64,000 bases of DNA. Source: Paraburkholderia phytofirmans PsJN (GTDB lineage: Bacteria > Pseudomonadota > Gammaproteobacteria > Burkholderiales > Burkholderiaceae). The stretch lies in contig NC_010676.1 of the NCBI RefSeq assembly GCF_000020125.1, positions 930,001-994,000 of the forward strand. Direction: 5' to 3'. Numbering within the stretch: the stretch's first letter is position 1; every line of letters starts with the position of its first letter. Position numbers and translations under genes: made by a program. Under the pieces are notes generated by a model that did no database searches, was not told the DNA's origin, and worked only from the letters and a program-made list of their open reading frames with translations. This document shows, in pieces, positions 43,832 through 52,994 of this stretch.

Positions 43832-44597
43832 GAGCTTGACGTGCTTGAAGTGCGTGGGGTCCGCGAGGACGGACTACGCGCGTCGACCGTTGTCGGTGCG
43901 CACTGCACTGGGCAGATGGCGCAAGCGTAGGGGATGGTCGATTTTTTTGCTGCGACGCGATGTGCGTCAAAAAACCACCTTGTTTTGTGGCGATTTTTTA
44001 TTTTTGGATGGCAAGCCTTTGATGGATATCAAGTTTTTATGGTCGCGCTTGCTAAGCCGAAGACGGGCGCTTTCGCGTATTGGCTGTGCAACTGCGGCAA
44101 TCGACCGCGCTGCAGCATTGTCGCGGGGACCGGTTCGAGTACGCATCTGACGAGAGCCTGCGGTCTTCCGGCGGCAGTCGCTGTCTCGCACGGCGACTCG
44201 ATCGGCAACGCAATGTTCGGCAATTGGGATTGGCTCCTCATGAACCGACAATCGCTCCGTTCGAACCGACTTTCCATGCGCGCTGCGGCTAGCCAATAAG
44301 CCCGTTTGCTCATACCATGCAGGCAGCCAGGCGGCAGCGTTTTTCAAAAGAGCGCATGCTTCTTACGCGTGCACGTCGTGTGGCCAGTCCAGTATTTTTT
44401 CCCGTTATTCGCTTCGAATAGTCATTGCCGACGTACCGGCCGAACGGCCCGGCGCGTCGCGAATCCGTCATCGATGTGTGGTGCAGCGCATGCCGTGCCT
44501 CAATGGGCTTCATGTCGCGTGCCGCGCGAATGGTTCGAGAAGCCACGCTTCATCCACCTGCCGGCAACGGCAGACTTCAACTACAAGGAGTCAGCAG
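43832..44597. other. Long intergenic region upstream of cioA and the haloperoxidase-like gene
   Basis: This 766-base stretch between two divergent genes holds no convincing gene; short open frames on both strands lack family features. The part from about 43935 to 44040 is unusually AT-rich with several T-runs and includes an FNR/ANR-type site. The rest shows nothing recognised apart from AAGGAG at 44585-44590, which serves the plus-strand gene. Confidence 0.5.
44019..44032. promoter_or_regulatory. FNR/ANR-type box
   Basis: TTGATGGATATCAA matches TTGAT-N4-ATCAA exactly. It lies 188 bases upstream of cioA. Oxygen-responsive FNR/ANR control of a bd-type oxidase would be expected, though the distance needs a long leader or a distal binding role. 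Confidence 0.6.
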
Positions 44598-45419
44598 ATG
44601 AGCACGATCAAGACGAAAGACGGTACGAGCATTTTCTACAAGGACTGGGGCAAGGGCCGTCCGGTCGTTTTTTCGCACGGCTGGCCACTGAGCGCGGATG
44701 CCTGGGACGCGCAGATGCTGTTTCTCGGCAGCAAGGGCTTTCGCGTGATCGCGCATGACCGGCGCGGCCATGGCCGCTCGGAGCAGACGTGGGACGGCAA
44801 CGACATGGACACCTACGCCGACGACCTCGCGGCGCTGATCGAACACCTCGATTTGCAGGACGCCACGCTCGTCGGCCATTCGACGGGCGGCGGCGAAGTC
44901 GCGCATTACATCGGCCGGCATGGCACGCAACGCGTCGCGAAGGCCGTGCTGATCGGCGCGGTGCCGCCGTTGATGCTGAAGACCGAGAGCAATCCGAACG
45001 GCACGCCGATCGACGTGTTCGACGGTATCCGCAAGGGCGTGGAAGACGATCGCTCGCAGTTTTTCAAGGATCTCGCGCTGCCGTTTTATGGCTACAACCG
45101 GCCGGGAGCAAAGGTGTCGCAAGGCGTGATCGATTCGTTCTGGGTCCAGGGCATGGCCGGCTCGATCAAGGGGCTTTACGACTGCGTCAAGCAGTTCTCC
45201 GAAGTCGACTACACCGAAGACCTGAAGAAGATCGACGTGCCGACCCTGGTGCTGCACGGCGACGACGACCAGATCGTGCCGATCGACGCAGCCGGCCGTC
45301 TGACCGCGAAGATCGTGAAGAACGCCACGCTGAAGGTGTATCCGGGTGGCCAGCATGGCATGTGCACGGTCGAGGCCGCCAAGGTGAACGGCGACCTGCT
45401 GGAGTTCGTCGGGTCGTAA
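44598..45419 (+). CDS. Alpha/beta hydrolase, non-heme haloperoxidase-like
   Basis: A 273-residue enzyme close to cofactor-free haloperoxidases and esterases. The N-terminus [20 protein letters not shown] is typical, and the triad is visible: Ser95 in [10 protein letters not shown], an Asp in [10 protein letters not shown] (about residue 224) and a His in PGGQHGM (about 252). AAGGAG lies seven bases before the ATG at 44598; the upstream open frame is not coding. No signal peptide. Likely a perhydrolase or ester hydrolase; halogenation by this family is generally a side reaction. Confidence 0.9.
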   Translation: MSTIKTKDGTSIFYKDWGKGRPVVFSHGWPLSADAWDAQMLFLGSKGFRVIAHDRRGHGRSEQTWDGNDMDTYADDLAALIEHLDLQDATLVGHSTGGGEVAHYIGRHGTQRVAKAVLIGAVPPLMLKTESNPNGTPIDVFDGIRKGVEDDRSQFFKDLALPFYGYNRPGAKVSQGVIDSFWVQGMAGSIKGLYDCVKQFSEVDYTEDLKKIDVPTLVLHGDDDQIVPIDAAGRLTAKIVKNATLKVYPGGQHGMCTVEAAKVNGDLLEFVGS

Positions 45420-45529
45420 AGCTGATCTGGTTTGTTGCCGCGAGTGCGGCGGGGCGCGAACAAGCGCGCGCACCTGGCCGCATTCGACATCGAGCCGCGG
45501 GCCATCCTCGAGCCCGCGGTCGAGCCGCT

Positions 45530-46099
45530 TCAGACGGTCGGCCAGCCGATCCGCGCCGCTCGCCGCAATGACGAGCGCACCACCAGCCGGTGGAACGGCG
45601 CTATCGCGAGAATATAGAAACGGCCGAGCCGATTGTGGCAATGCACGACGGTCGACAGGATCAGATAGCGCGCACGGTCTTCGCGCGTGCCACGGGTCTG
45701 CTGCAGCAGTGAAACCCGAAAGTCGAGATGACGGTCGTTCTCGCCGAGGATGATCTCGTGCGCGTTGCGCGCGTAGATCCTGAAGATGTCGAGGCGCTCC
45801 CGTGCGGCGGCAGGATCCTTGATGCTGCGCAACTGCCTGGCAGTCTTCAAGCCGACACGCGCGACGATCGCATCGCGCACGCTCATCAGCTTCGCGATCC
45901 AGGCCGCCTGATGCGCGAACACGAAGCGCGCGAGCAATTCCGGATCGTCGATGGCGTTCTCGGGTAGGCGGACGGCGTACGCATCGGCCAGGTCCGGCGC
46001 GTCGTACAAACGCGAGACGCCAGATTCAGCCGGCAGGGCGACGGATTGCACGGAACAGTGGGCAGTGAGCATGGTGACGTGCGGCGCTAAGTGATGCAT
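45530..46099 (-). CDS. DUF2867-like protein
   Basis: A 189-residue protein from the ATG at 46099 (an ATG at 46072 is possible). Its pattern, including [31 protein letters not shown] early, [17 protein letters not shown] in the middle and [24 protein letters not shown] at the end, is that of DUF2867 proteins. Function unknown; no signal or clear membrane segment beyond the hydrophobic C-terminal strand. It converges with the haloperoxidase-like gene (110-base gap) and is divergent from the uronate dehydrogenase gene. Confidence 0.75.
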   Translation of the reverse strand: MHHLAPHVTMLTAHCSVQSVALPAESGVSRLYDAPDLADAYAVRLPENAIDDPELLARFVFAHQAAWIAKLMSVRDAIVARVGLKTARQLRSIKDPAAARERLDIFRIYARNAHEIILGENDRHLDFRVSLLQQTRGTREDRARYLILSTVVHCHNRLGRFYILAIAPFHRLVVRSSLRRAARIGWPTV

Positions 46100-46242
46100 C
46101 GACGAGGAGCGCTGCGCCGGATCGCGGCGGCAGGGCGGCTTAAGCGTGAGCGCATCAAGTCTACGCGCTTGTGGGCGTCTCGCGCGAGGCCGGCGGACGC
46201 GGTTCAGCACGTCGCGCGTTTCACGCAAATTATGTGTTTATA

Positions 46243-46261
46243 GTTATACGATGTCACATAA
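46243..46261 (-). promoter_or_regulatory. Uronate-regulon operator candidate, site A
   Basis: GTTATACGATGTCACATAA matches the reverse form of the regulon motif (GTTGTACGAyGACnTATGA) with four mismatches. It is the weakest of the set. Confidence 0.45.
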
Positions 46262-46361
46262 ATAGTTCGGGCGTACTCACCTGTTTCGTAAGGGAAATCT
46301 CGATATCAGTCGGTCCGAATAAGGGTAAGTGCCTAATTGAAATCCGGTCTAGCATGGTTAA

Positions 46362-46380
46362 TAGTACGTTATCGTACAAC
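46362..46380 (+). promoter_or_regulatory. Uronate-regulon operator candidate, site B
   Basis: TAGTACGTTATCGTACAAC matches the motif at 16 of 19 positions, including the full TCGTACAAC half. It lies 87 bases before the udh ATG. Confidence 0.6.
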
Positions 46381-46467
46381 TATCGCGGAATCGGCAGAGC
46401 TGCCGCCCATGACAAAAGCGAGAGCTGTACCCCAGTTCGATCGCGCGCGGCGCAGGAAAGGAACCTT

Positions 46468-47304
46468 ATGAAGAAGATTGCTCTGAGTGGAGCCGGTGGC
46501 CAGCTAGGCTCCGTGGTACGCGCCGCGTTGATCGCGCGCGGCACGCCGCTGCGTTCGGCAGCGGGCTCGAAGGCGCTCGTGCCGCTAGTGGATGGCGAGG
46601 ACGTGATGCACGGCGACCTGCGCGATCCGGCGGTCGTGGATCGTCTGCTGGAAGGCGTCGACGTCCTGATCCATTTCGCGGGCACGAGTGTGGAGCGTCC
46701 GCTGCCCGAGATCATCGAAAACAATCTGCGCGGGCTCGTCGAAGTGTACGAAGGCGCGCGCCGGCAAGGCGTGAAGCGCATCGTGTTCGCGAGCTCCAAT
46801 CACGCGATTGGCATGTATCCGGTCACCGAGCATCTGAGCCTCGATTGCGAACTGCGCCCGGACGGCTTTTACGGTCTGAGCAAGGTGTGGGGCGAAGCGC
46901 TCGCCAGAATGTATTGGGACAAGCACGGTATCGAGAGCGTGTGCGTGCGCATCGGCAGTTGTCTCGAACGGCCGACCGAACCGCGGCATCTCAGCACCTG
47001 GTTCGGTCATCGCGATCTGCTGCATTTCCTCGACCGTTGCGTCGAAGCGGAGAACGTAGGTTTCCTGACCATCTGGGGCGTCTCGGCCAACACGCGCAGC
47101 TGGTGGGACAACAGCGGCGCCGAACGTCTGGGCTATCAGCCGACGCAGGACGCCGAGGTCTACGCCGAAGAAATTCTCGCGCGGCCGAATCCGCTCGACG
47201 CGCTGGGCCAGCGCTTCCAGGGCGGCAGCTTCGTGGGTATCGATTATTCGCGCGATGACGCCGCTGCGGACGGCTCGGCCGCTTCCGCCACGCGGCCTGT
47301 TTGA
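46468..47304 (+). CDS. udh: Uronate dehydrogenase (copy 1)
   Basis: A 278-residue extended short-chain dehydrogenase. The N-terminal Rossmann motif is GAGGQLGSVVRA, followed by a mid-sequence FASSNHAIGMYPV and the catalytic YGLSK (Tyr-x3-Lys). These match NAD-dependent uronate dehydrogenases, which oxidise D-galacturonate or D-glucuronate to the aldaro-lactone. The ATG at 46468 has AAAGGA upstream and a canonical short N-terminus (MKKIALSGAGG). The gene is followed after 29 bases by the hexuronate transporter gene. A second, related copy is at 59969. Confidence 0.9.
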   Translation: MKKIALSGAGGQLGSVVRAALIARGTPLRSAAGSKALVPLVDGEDVMHGDLRDPAVVDRLLEGVDVLIHFAGTSVERPLPEIIENNLRGLVEVYEGARRQGVKRIVFASSNHAIGMYPVTEHLSLDCELRPDGFYGLSKVWGEALARMYWDKHGIESVCVRIGSCLERPTEPRHLSTWFGHRDLLHFLDRCVEAENVGFLTIWGVSANTRSWWDNSGAERLGYQPTQDAEVYAEEILARPNPLDALGQRFQGGSFVGIDYSRDDAAADGSAASATRPV

Positions 47305-47333
47305 GACGTTAAGGATTACGAGGAGACGCAGCA

Positions 47334-48626
47334 ATGAAGATCAAGGGCATCCGCTGGTGGATGGTCAGTCTGGTCGCGGCCGGGCTCATTATCAATTATC
47401 TCGCGCGCAACACGCTGTCAGTCGCGGCGCCGGCGTTGATGAAAGACCTCCACATCACCACGGAGCAGTATGCGCACGTGGTCGTGGCGTGGCAGCTTTG
47501 CTATGCATTCATGCAGCCGGTGGCGGGCTTCCTGCTCGATACCGTCGGCACCAAGATCGGCTTTGCGGCGTTCGCGCTCGCCTGGTCGCTGGCGTGCGCC
47601 GCGGCGGCGTGGTCGACGGGCTGGCGCAGCCTTGCGTTCTTCCGCGGCCTGCTCGGCATTGCGGAAGCGGCCGGGATTCCGGCCGGCGTCAAGGCGACGA
47701 GCGAGTGGTTCCCCGCCAAGGAGCGCTCGGTCGCGATCGGCTGGTTCAACATCGGCTCGTCGATCGGCGCGTTGCTGGCGCCGCCGCTGGTGGTGTGGGC
47801 GTTGCTGCACGGCGAATGGCAGTTGGCTTTCGTGATAGTCGGCGTGGCCGGGATCGTGTGGAGCGTGCTGTGGATGGCGCTCTACAAGCATCCGCGCAAT
47901 CAGAAACTGCTGGGCGACGCCGAACGCGACTACATTCTGAGCGGTCAGGAAGCGAAGCACAGCGACGCGGGCGCCGCCAAGCGCAACTGGATCGCCATGC
48001 TCGGCAGCCGCGATTTCTGGGCGATCGGCATTCCGCGTATTCTGTCCGAGCCGGCGTGGCAGACCTTCAACGCGTGGATTCCGCTGTACATGATGACCGA
48101 GCGTCACATGAACCTGAAGGAAGTTGCGTTGTATGCCTGGATGCCGTTTCTCGCGGCCGACATCGGCTGCGTGCTGGGCGGCTATCTCAGCCCGCTGTTT
48201 CACAAGTACGCCAAGGTGTCGCTGTTCACGTCGCGCAAGATGGTGTTCGTGGTCGGCGCGCTGTTCATGATCGGACCGGCCTGCGTGGGCCTCGTGGCGA
48301 GTCCTTATGTGGCGGTGGCGCTGTTGTGCGTCGGCGGTTTTGCGCATCAGACCTTGTCGGGTGCGCTGTACGCGATCACGTCCGATATGTTCGGCAAGAA
48401 CGAAGTCGCGACAGCGACCGGTATGGGCGGCATGGCGGGTTATCTGGGCGCGGCTGCGTTCACTGCGCTGTTCGGCGTGCTGGTTACGCAGATCGGGTAT
48501 AGCCCGCTGTTCGTGGTGCTGGCGGTGTTCGATATTATCGCGGCCGGTGTGGTGTGTTTGCTGGCGAAGAGCGCGGACAAGACGCCGGAGCCGCGTTGGA
48601 CGCCGGCGAGTGCGGTGGTCAAATGA
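47334..48626 (+). CDS. exuT: MFS hexuronate transporter, ExuT-like
   Basis: A 430-residue carrier of the anion:cation symporter family with 12 likely helices. INYLARNTLSVAAPALMKDL near residue 20 resembles the NYxxR/D region of hexuronate and aldarate carriers, and GIAEAAGIPAGVKATSEWFPAKERSVAIG near residue 108 is a family hallmark. It is paired with uronate dehydrogenase in one operon, so galacturonate and/or glucuronate uptake is the likely role. A good terminator follows at 48679-48713. Confidence 0.88.
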   Translation: MKIKGIRWWMVSLVAAGLIINYLARNTLSVAAPALMKDLHITTEQYAHVVVAWQLCYAFMQPVAGFLLDTVGTKIGFAAFALAWSLACAAAAWSTGWRSLAFFRGLLGIAEAAGIPAGVKATSEWFPAKERSVAIGWFNIGSSIGALLAPPLVVWALLHGEWQLAFVIVGVAGIVWSVLWMALYKHPRNQKLLGDAERDYILSGQEAKHSDAGAAKRNWIAMLGSRDFWAIGIPRILSEPAWQTFNAWIPLYMMTERHMNLKEVALYAWMPFLAADIGCVLGGYLSPLFHKYAKVSLFTSRKMVFVVGALFMIGPACVGLVASPYVAVALLCVGGFAHQTLSGALYAITSDMFGKNEVATATGMGGMAGYLGAAAFTALFGVLVTQIGYSPLFVVLAVFDIIAAGVVCLLAKSADKTPEPRWTPASAVVK

Positions 48627-48678
48627 GTGGGCTGGTTGCGATGAATTCCGGACGCTGATCGGGCGGGCGGGAAAATGA

Positions 48679-48713
48679 AAATGGCGGCGCTTTCGGGCGG
48701 CGCCATTTTTTTG
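48679..48713. terminator. Rho-independent terminator after exuT
   Basis: ATGGCGGCGC and GCGGCGCCAT form a ten-base stem with one G-G mismatch and a TTTCGG loop, followed by seven T. A preceding A-run may let it act for the convergent polygalacturonase gene too. Confidence 0.8.
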
Positions 48714-48790
48714 CCTTGTTCGCTACTTGTTCTGAATCTTCGCGGCTGGACGAAGCTTGCGCCTCGCCCAGCCGTTCCACCGTTTGCTGC

Positions 48791-50806
48791 TTAACGCTTA
48801 TCGACGACCGTCGTGTTGTAAGTCGTCGCGCCGATCACCACATTGCTCAACGTAATGCCGTTCACGTTGTACGCGTAGATCGGTCCGGGCGTGGTCGCGC
48901 TCGCGGGTCCGGCCGAAACCGCTGTGCCCAGATTGCAGTTCGAGATCGTCACGCCGGTGATCGGCGGAATGGTCGGCGTCGGGGCCGCGCCGTTGTAGTC
49001 GAACGCAACGGGTCCTTGCGCGACGATTGCCTGAAAGCACGACCCGGTCACACCGTTAAGCGTCACGTTGCTTGCCGTCACGTTCGAGATGTTCACGTTC
49101 TGCACGACTGCCGGACGAATACGAATGGCGTCGTTCGCCGGCTGATAATCGCAGTCGAACGTGATCAGTCCGCCCTGTGCCGCCGACGGATTGGCCGCGC
49201 TCGCCGTCACGACGCCGAGCGGCACCGTGGCGTTGATCGGGCTGCCGCTCAGCAACGCGCTGCCGTAGCCCGCGCCTTTGAGGCTGACACCGTTCGGCAG
49301 CGTGACCTTATCGACATAAAAGTTCTTCACGAAGCCGCCGCGATTCATATTCGTCTTGATGCGAATCGCGATGTTCAGCGGATTGGTCGCCCAGTTCTGA
49401 TTCAGCATCTGCAGGTTGCGGGCGTAGATGTTCTGCACGCCGCCGCCCATTTCGCTGCCGAGCGTGATGCCGCCGTGGCCGCTGTTCATGATGCAGTTCT
49501 GGATCACGTGATTCTGCGCGGGGCCGTATTGCGTATCGAGATCCTTGCCCGATTTGATCGCGATGCAGTCGTCGCCGGTGTTGAACGTCACGCTGTCGCA
49601 CAGCACGTTGTTGCACGCGTCCGGATCGAAGCCGTCGTTATTCGGGCCGATGCTGTTGGTCGTCACGCCGCGAATCACGACGTTCTTGCAATCGGTCGGA
49701 TGATGCTGCCAGAACGGCGTGTTGTTGGTGGTGTAGTTCTCCATCAACACATTCGTGCAGCCGATGAACTCGACCATGCACGGACGCAGGTAGTGCCCAA
49801 TGCCGAAGACGCGCTGCGCGATCGGCACGCCGGCTTCGGAGAGCGCGGGCAGATAGTTCTGGTCTTCCTGCCAGGGTGTAGTGGGACTGGTCAGTTGCGC
49901 ATACAGCGCATCGGAAATGCCCGGCGCGGCGGTTTTCAGATCGACGTTCTTCGGATTCAGATACACCTGCGACGGCGTCGACGAATTCACGCATCCGTAC
50001 GCGCCATTCGATCCCTTGAAGGTCCACCAGCACGTGGCGGTGTTGCCGCTGCCGGCGAACGGTGTCATGGCTTGTCCGTTGAGCACCGAGGTCGCGTCTT
50101 CGCCGGTCAGCGCGATGTTGGTCTGATTGCGCGCGTACACGGGCGAGCCGTAGTTCAGGCAATCGTTCGCCTGCCAGCGGCTGTAGAACAGATTGCCGTT
50201 GGCGCCGCACGCGACCGGGCCGTCCTTCGCGTAGTCGGCCGGGTTCGGGCTGAAGTAGATCGTGCAACTCGCGCTGAGGTGGAAGTTCACATTGCTTAGC
50301 AGCACGATCGGTCCGGCGCAGTACCACGTGCCCGCCGGCACGACCACGCGTCCGCCGCCCGCGGCGTTGCAGGCCTGGATGGCAGCGAGAAACGCGGGGC
50401 GCGAGTCGAACGACGCGGCCGCGTTGGTCTGGTTCGAACCGGGACTCGCGACCGATGCCGATCCTGTGTACGGATTGGTCGCGGCGACGACGGCGCACGG
50501 TACGGCGCCGTACTGCGTGACCACGAAATCGCGGCTGGCAAACATCGACTGGGTGATGCCTTGCAAAGACGCGATGATCTGTGTCGCGGCGCCCGAGGTG
50601 CCCCAGATCGGATCCTGCACGACCGGCGGCGTGGCGGTCCCGCCGTTGACGGAACCGCCGCAAGCGGACAGGCCGCCGAGCAGCGTCGCGCCCGCCGACG
50701 TTCCCGCCAGCACGATAAACGCGCGGCGGGCGGGCGAATTCGGTTCAGCCTGGCCGGGTGTTTTATATGTTGTCCGCTTGCCGCTGGTTTTATCTATGTT
50801 TGCCAC
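48791..50806 (-). CDS. Secreted polygalacturonase, GH28 family, predicted lipoprotein
   Basis: A 671-residue pectinase. The N-terminus has an Arg-Arg pair before a hydrophobic stretch ending at a lipobox (ARRAFIVLAGTSAGATLLGG then LSAC-GG), suggesting Tat export and lipid anchoring. GH28 catalytic blocks are all present: NNDGFDPD, TGDDCIAIKSG, SGHGGITLGSE and IRIKT. It cleaves alpha-1,4-galacturonan outside the cytoplasm, yielding galacturonate for the neighbouring uronate genes. The protein is longer than typical GH28 enzymes (about 400-450) because of N-terminal and internal insertions. It converges with exuT. Confidence 0.9.
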   Translation of the reverse strand: MANIDKTSGKRTTYKTPGQAEPNSPARRAFIVLAGTSAGATLLGGLSACGGSVNGGTATPPVVQDPIWGTSGAATQIIASLQGITQSMFASRDFVVTQYGAVPCAVVAATNPYTGSASVASPGSNQTNAAASFDSRPAFLAAIQACNAAGGGRVVVPAGTWYCAGPIVLLSNVNFHLSASCTIYFSPNPADYAKDGPVACGANGNLFYSRWQANDCLNYGSPVYARNQTNIALTGEDATSVLNGQAMTPFAGSGNTATCWWTFKGSNGAYGCVNSSTPSQVYLNPKNVDLKTAAPGISDALYAQLTSPTTPWQEDQNYLPALSEAGVPIAQRVFGIGHYLRPCMVEFIGCTNVLMENYTTNNTPFWQHHPTDCKNVVIRGVTTNSIGPNNDGFDPDACNNVLCDSVTFNTGDDCIAIKSGKDLDTQYGPAQNHVIQNCIMNSGHGGITLGSEMGGGVQNIYARNLQMLNQNWATNPLNIAIRIKTNMNRGGFVKNFYVDKVTLPNGVSLKGAGYGSALLSGSPINATVPLGVVTASAANPSAAQGGLITFDCDYQPANDAIRIRPAVVQNVNISNVTASNVTLNGVTGSCFQAIVAQGPVAFDYNGAAPTPTIPPITGVTISNCNLGTAVSAGPASATTPGPIYAYNVNGITLSNVVIGATTYNTTVVDKR

Positions 50807-51047
50807 GGATGTCTCCTTGCCCTTTGCGGGCGTTGTCAGTAATCGCTGCCACTTCTGGAATGCAGATGCAGGTCGTCGAAACCGTTTTGTTTACGTAAGG
50901 TATCCTTAATATTTGTAAAAAAACTTCACCTATGGAGACGATGCAACTTTTGTCAGCTCGCGACGAAGCGGGCGAACGCACGAGCGCGCCGCTGCTTGCC
51001 TAACTTCCAGGGCAAGCGGAGCGGCGCATCAAAAAGCGGCGTGCGAA

Positions 51048-51941
51048 TTAAGCGATTTTCTGGCCAATCTCGTGATCGGCGAGGAATTCGAGCGCGCGTA
51101 CCATCGCCGAGTGGTCCCACGCCTTGCCGCCGTGCGCAACGCACGCGTTGAACAGCGCCTGGCAGGTGGCGGTGTTCGGCAAGGACACGCCGAGCGATTG
51201 CGCGGTCGAGAGCGCGAGGTTCAGATCCTTCTGGTGCAGTTCGATGCGGAAGCCCGGATCGAAAGTGCGTTTGGTCATGCGTTCGCCGTGCACTTCGAGA
51301 ATGCGCGACGACGCGAAGCCGCCCATCAGCGCCTCACGCACGCGCGCCGGATCGACGCCGGCCTTGGATGCGAGCAGCAGTGCTTCGCCCACAGCCTCGA
51401 TCGTCGCGGCGACGATCACCTGGTTGGCCACCTTGCACACCTGGCCGGCACCGACGCCGCCGATCAGCGTGACGTTCTTGCCCATCATGTCGAAGAGCGG
51501 CTTGACGGCATCGAAGGTCGCGGTTTCGCCGCCCACCATGATGGTCAGCGAGCCGGCCTTGGCGCCGACTTCGCCGCCGGAAACCGGCGCATCCAGATAG
51601 TCCGCGCCGCTCTCGCGCACGCGGGCCGCGAACTCGCGCGTGGCCATCGGCGAAATCGAGCTCATGTCGACCACGGTTTGCCCCGCGCGCAACACGCTCG
51701 CCAGACCCTGCTCGCCGAACAGCACGCGCTCGACGTCGGGCGTATCCGGCACCATGATGAAAATCACGTCGGCCTGCGCGCCCACCGCGGCCGGGCTGTC
51801 GCACGCGACGGCGCCCGCCTGGACGAGATCGTCGGGCACGCCGCTGCGCGTGAACGCCGCCAGCGCGACGCCGTTCTTGAGAAGGTTCGCGGCCATGGGC
51901 TTGCCCATGATGCCGAGTCCGATAAAGCCTGCTTTTTGCAT
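51048..51941 (-). CDS. garR: 2-hydroxy-3-oxopropionate (tartronate semialdehyde) reductase
   Basis: A 297-residue beta-hydroxyacid dehydrogenase. Motifs are GFIGLGIMGKPMAANLL (6-22), the DAPVSGGEVGAKAGSLTIMVGG substrate segment (118-138) and the catalytic Lys170 in CKVANQ. It reduces tartronate semialdehyde to D-glycerate. CGGAG lies before the ATG at 51941. It follows garL by 30 bases in the same operon, completing the aldolase branch of aldarate breakdown. Confidence 0.92.
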   Translation of the reverse strand: MQKAGFIGLGIMGKPMAANLLKNGVALAAFTRSGVPDDLVQAGAVACDSPAAVGAQADVIFIMVPDTPDVERVLFGEQGLASVLRAGQTVVDMSSISPMATREFAARVRESGADYLDAPVSGGEVGAKAGSLTIMVGGETATFDAVKPLFDMMGKNVTLIGGVGAGQVCKVANQVIVAATIEAVGEALLLASKAGVDPARVREALMGGFASSRILEVHGERMTKRTFDPGFRIELHQKDLNLALSTAQSLGVSLPNTATCQALFNACVAHGGKAWDHSAMVRALEFLADHEIGQKIA

Positions 51942-51971
51942 GGAATGCTCCGAAGATGTCATGGCGGCCGG

Positions 51972-52772
51972 CTACTGCTGGCCCGCCTGTTTCTGCATGA
52001 AGTGTTTCTGAACCGTCTGCGCGGCGCCTTTCAGCAGCCCCATATCCGCACACACCGCGACGACGCGGCAGCCCATGGAAATATAGCGCTCCGCGTCCGC
52101 CTGCACTGGGGCGAGGATGCCGCTCGGCTTGCCCGCGGCCTGCGCGCGTTCGAACACATGCGCGATCGCCGCCTGCACGTCCGAATGATTCGCGTTGCCG
52201 AGTTGGCCGTAAGCGGCCGCGAGGTCGGACGGGCCGACGAACACGGCGTCCACGCCGTCCACGGCGAGAATCTCGTCGATTGCGTCGACGGCCTTGCGGC
52301 TTTCTATCTGCACGATCACGCAGACATTGTCGTTGGCGACGCTAAAGTAGTCGGGCACGGTCGCATAGTGGTTGCCGCGATGGCTCACCGATACGCCGCG
52401 AATGCCCTGCGGCGGGTAGCGCGTGGCGGCGACGGCGCGGGCCGCGTCGTCGGCGCTTTCCACGAATGGCACGAGGAAGTTCGAAAAGCCGCTGTCGAGG
52501 AGCCGTTTGATGAACACGCTGTCGTTGGCGGGCGGCCGCACGACCGGTGCGCTGGCGCTGTCCTTGAGCGCCATCAGTTGAGGAATCAGCGTGAGCACGT
52601 CGTTCGGCGCGTGCTCGGCGTCCAGCAGCATCCAGTCGAAACCGACAATGCCGAGCAACTCGGTCACGATCGGGCTGGCGAGCGACGCCCAGCAGCCGAT
52701 CAGGGTTTCACCGCCGCAGACTGCCCGGCGGAAACTATTGGGTAAGGGCTGGTAAGGTGTGATGGCTGGCAT
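51972..52772 (-). CDS. garL: 5-keto-4-deoxy-D-glucarate aldolase
   Basis: A 266-residue HpcH/HpaI-type class II aldolase. The [13 protein letters not shown] motif (about residue 48) and the metal-binding Glu and Asp in [11 protein letters not shown] and [10 protein letters not shown] are present. It splits 5-keto-4-deoxyglucarate into pyruvate and tartronate semialdehyde. The ATG at 52772 ([12 protein letters not shown]) is used; the frame extends upstream without support. First gene of garL-garR and divergent from the semialdehyde dehydrogenase gene; operator candidates lie between. A 4-hydroxy-2-oxoacid aldolase is an alternative if context is ignored. Confidence 0.88.
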   Translation of the reverse strand: MPAITPYQPLPNSFRRAVCGGETLIGCWASLASPIVTELLGIVGFDWMLLDAEHAPNDVLTLIPQLMALKDSASAPVVRPPANDSVFIKRLLDSGFSNFLVPFVESADDAARAVAATRYPPQGIRGVSVSHRGNHYATVPDYFSVANDNVCVIVQIESRKAVDAIDEILAVDGVDAVFVGPSDLAAAYGQLGNANHSDVQAAIAHVFERAQAAGKPSGILAPVQADAERYISMGCRVVAVCADMGLLKGAAQTVQKHFMQKQAGQQ

Positions 52773-52831
52773 GGGCTGATTTCCTCGAACGGCAATGGAT
52801 CGGGCAAGCTCCGACGATGGCTCAACACGAG

Positions 52832-52850
52832 TTATAGGTCGTCGTATGTC
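52832..52850 (+). promoter_or_regulatory. Uronate-regulon operator candidate, site C
   Basis: TTATAGGTCGTCGTATGTC matches the motif except at its end and one early base. It lies 60 bases before the garL start, inside the divergent garL/dehydrogenase gap. Confidence 0.5.
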
Positions 52851-52949
52851 TTGATTGCAGAGTAGCACTGGCCTCGCGGATTGTAATGGTCACGTTAACC
52901 CGAATTCCTCGCCAGGCAAGCGTTTCAGGTTGCGCGCATGTCTCGGAAT

Positions 52950-52968
52950 GTTGTAGGATGACCTATAT
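52950..52968 (-). promoter_or_regulatory. Uronate-regulon operator candidate, site D
   Basis: GTTGTAGGATGACCTATAT is a strong reverse-strand match to the motif, ending 26 bases before the semialdehyde dehydrogenase ATG, suitable for repression. Confidence 0.65.
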
Positions 52969-52994
52969 CTTAAGCCTTCACTCAAGGAAAGCAA

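Larger units (their letters stand above)
46100..46467. promoter_or_regulatory. Promoter region of the udh-exuT operon
   Basis: This 368-base gap precedes the uronate dehydrogenase gene. It is AT-richer than its surroundings from about 46225 and carries two copies of the uronate-regulon motif (46243-46261 and 46362-46380). AAAGGA at 46457-46462 is the ribosome-binding site. No gene was recognised in it. Confidence 0.6.

Noticed and set aside
43967..44347. Short open frames in the gap upstream of cioA
   Set aside because: No ribosome-binding site, membrane segment or family pattern. They overlap the AT-rich regulatory stretch.
50994..51017. GCTTGCC/GGCAAGC hairpin downstream of garR as a terminator
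   Set aside because: The stem is perfect for seven bases but no T-run follows on the relevant strand and the loop is ten bases. Not strong enough to call.
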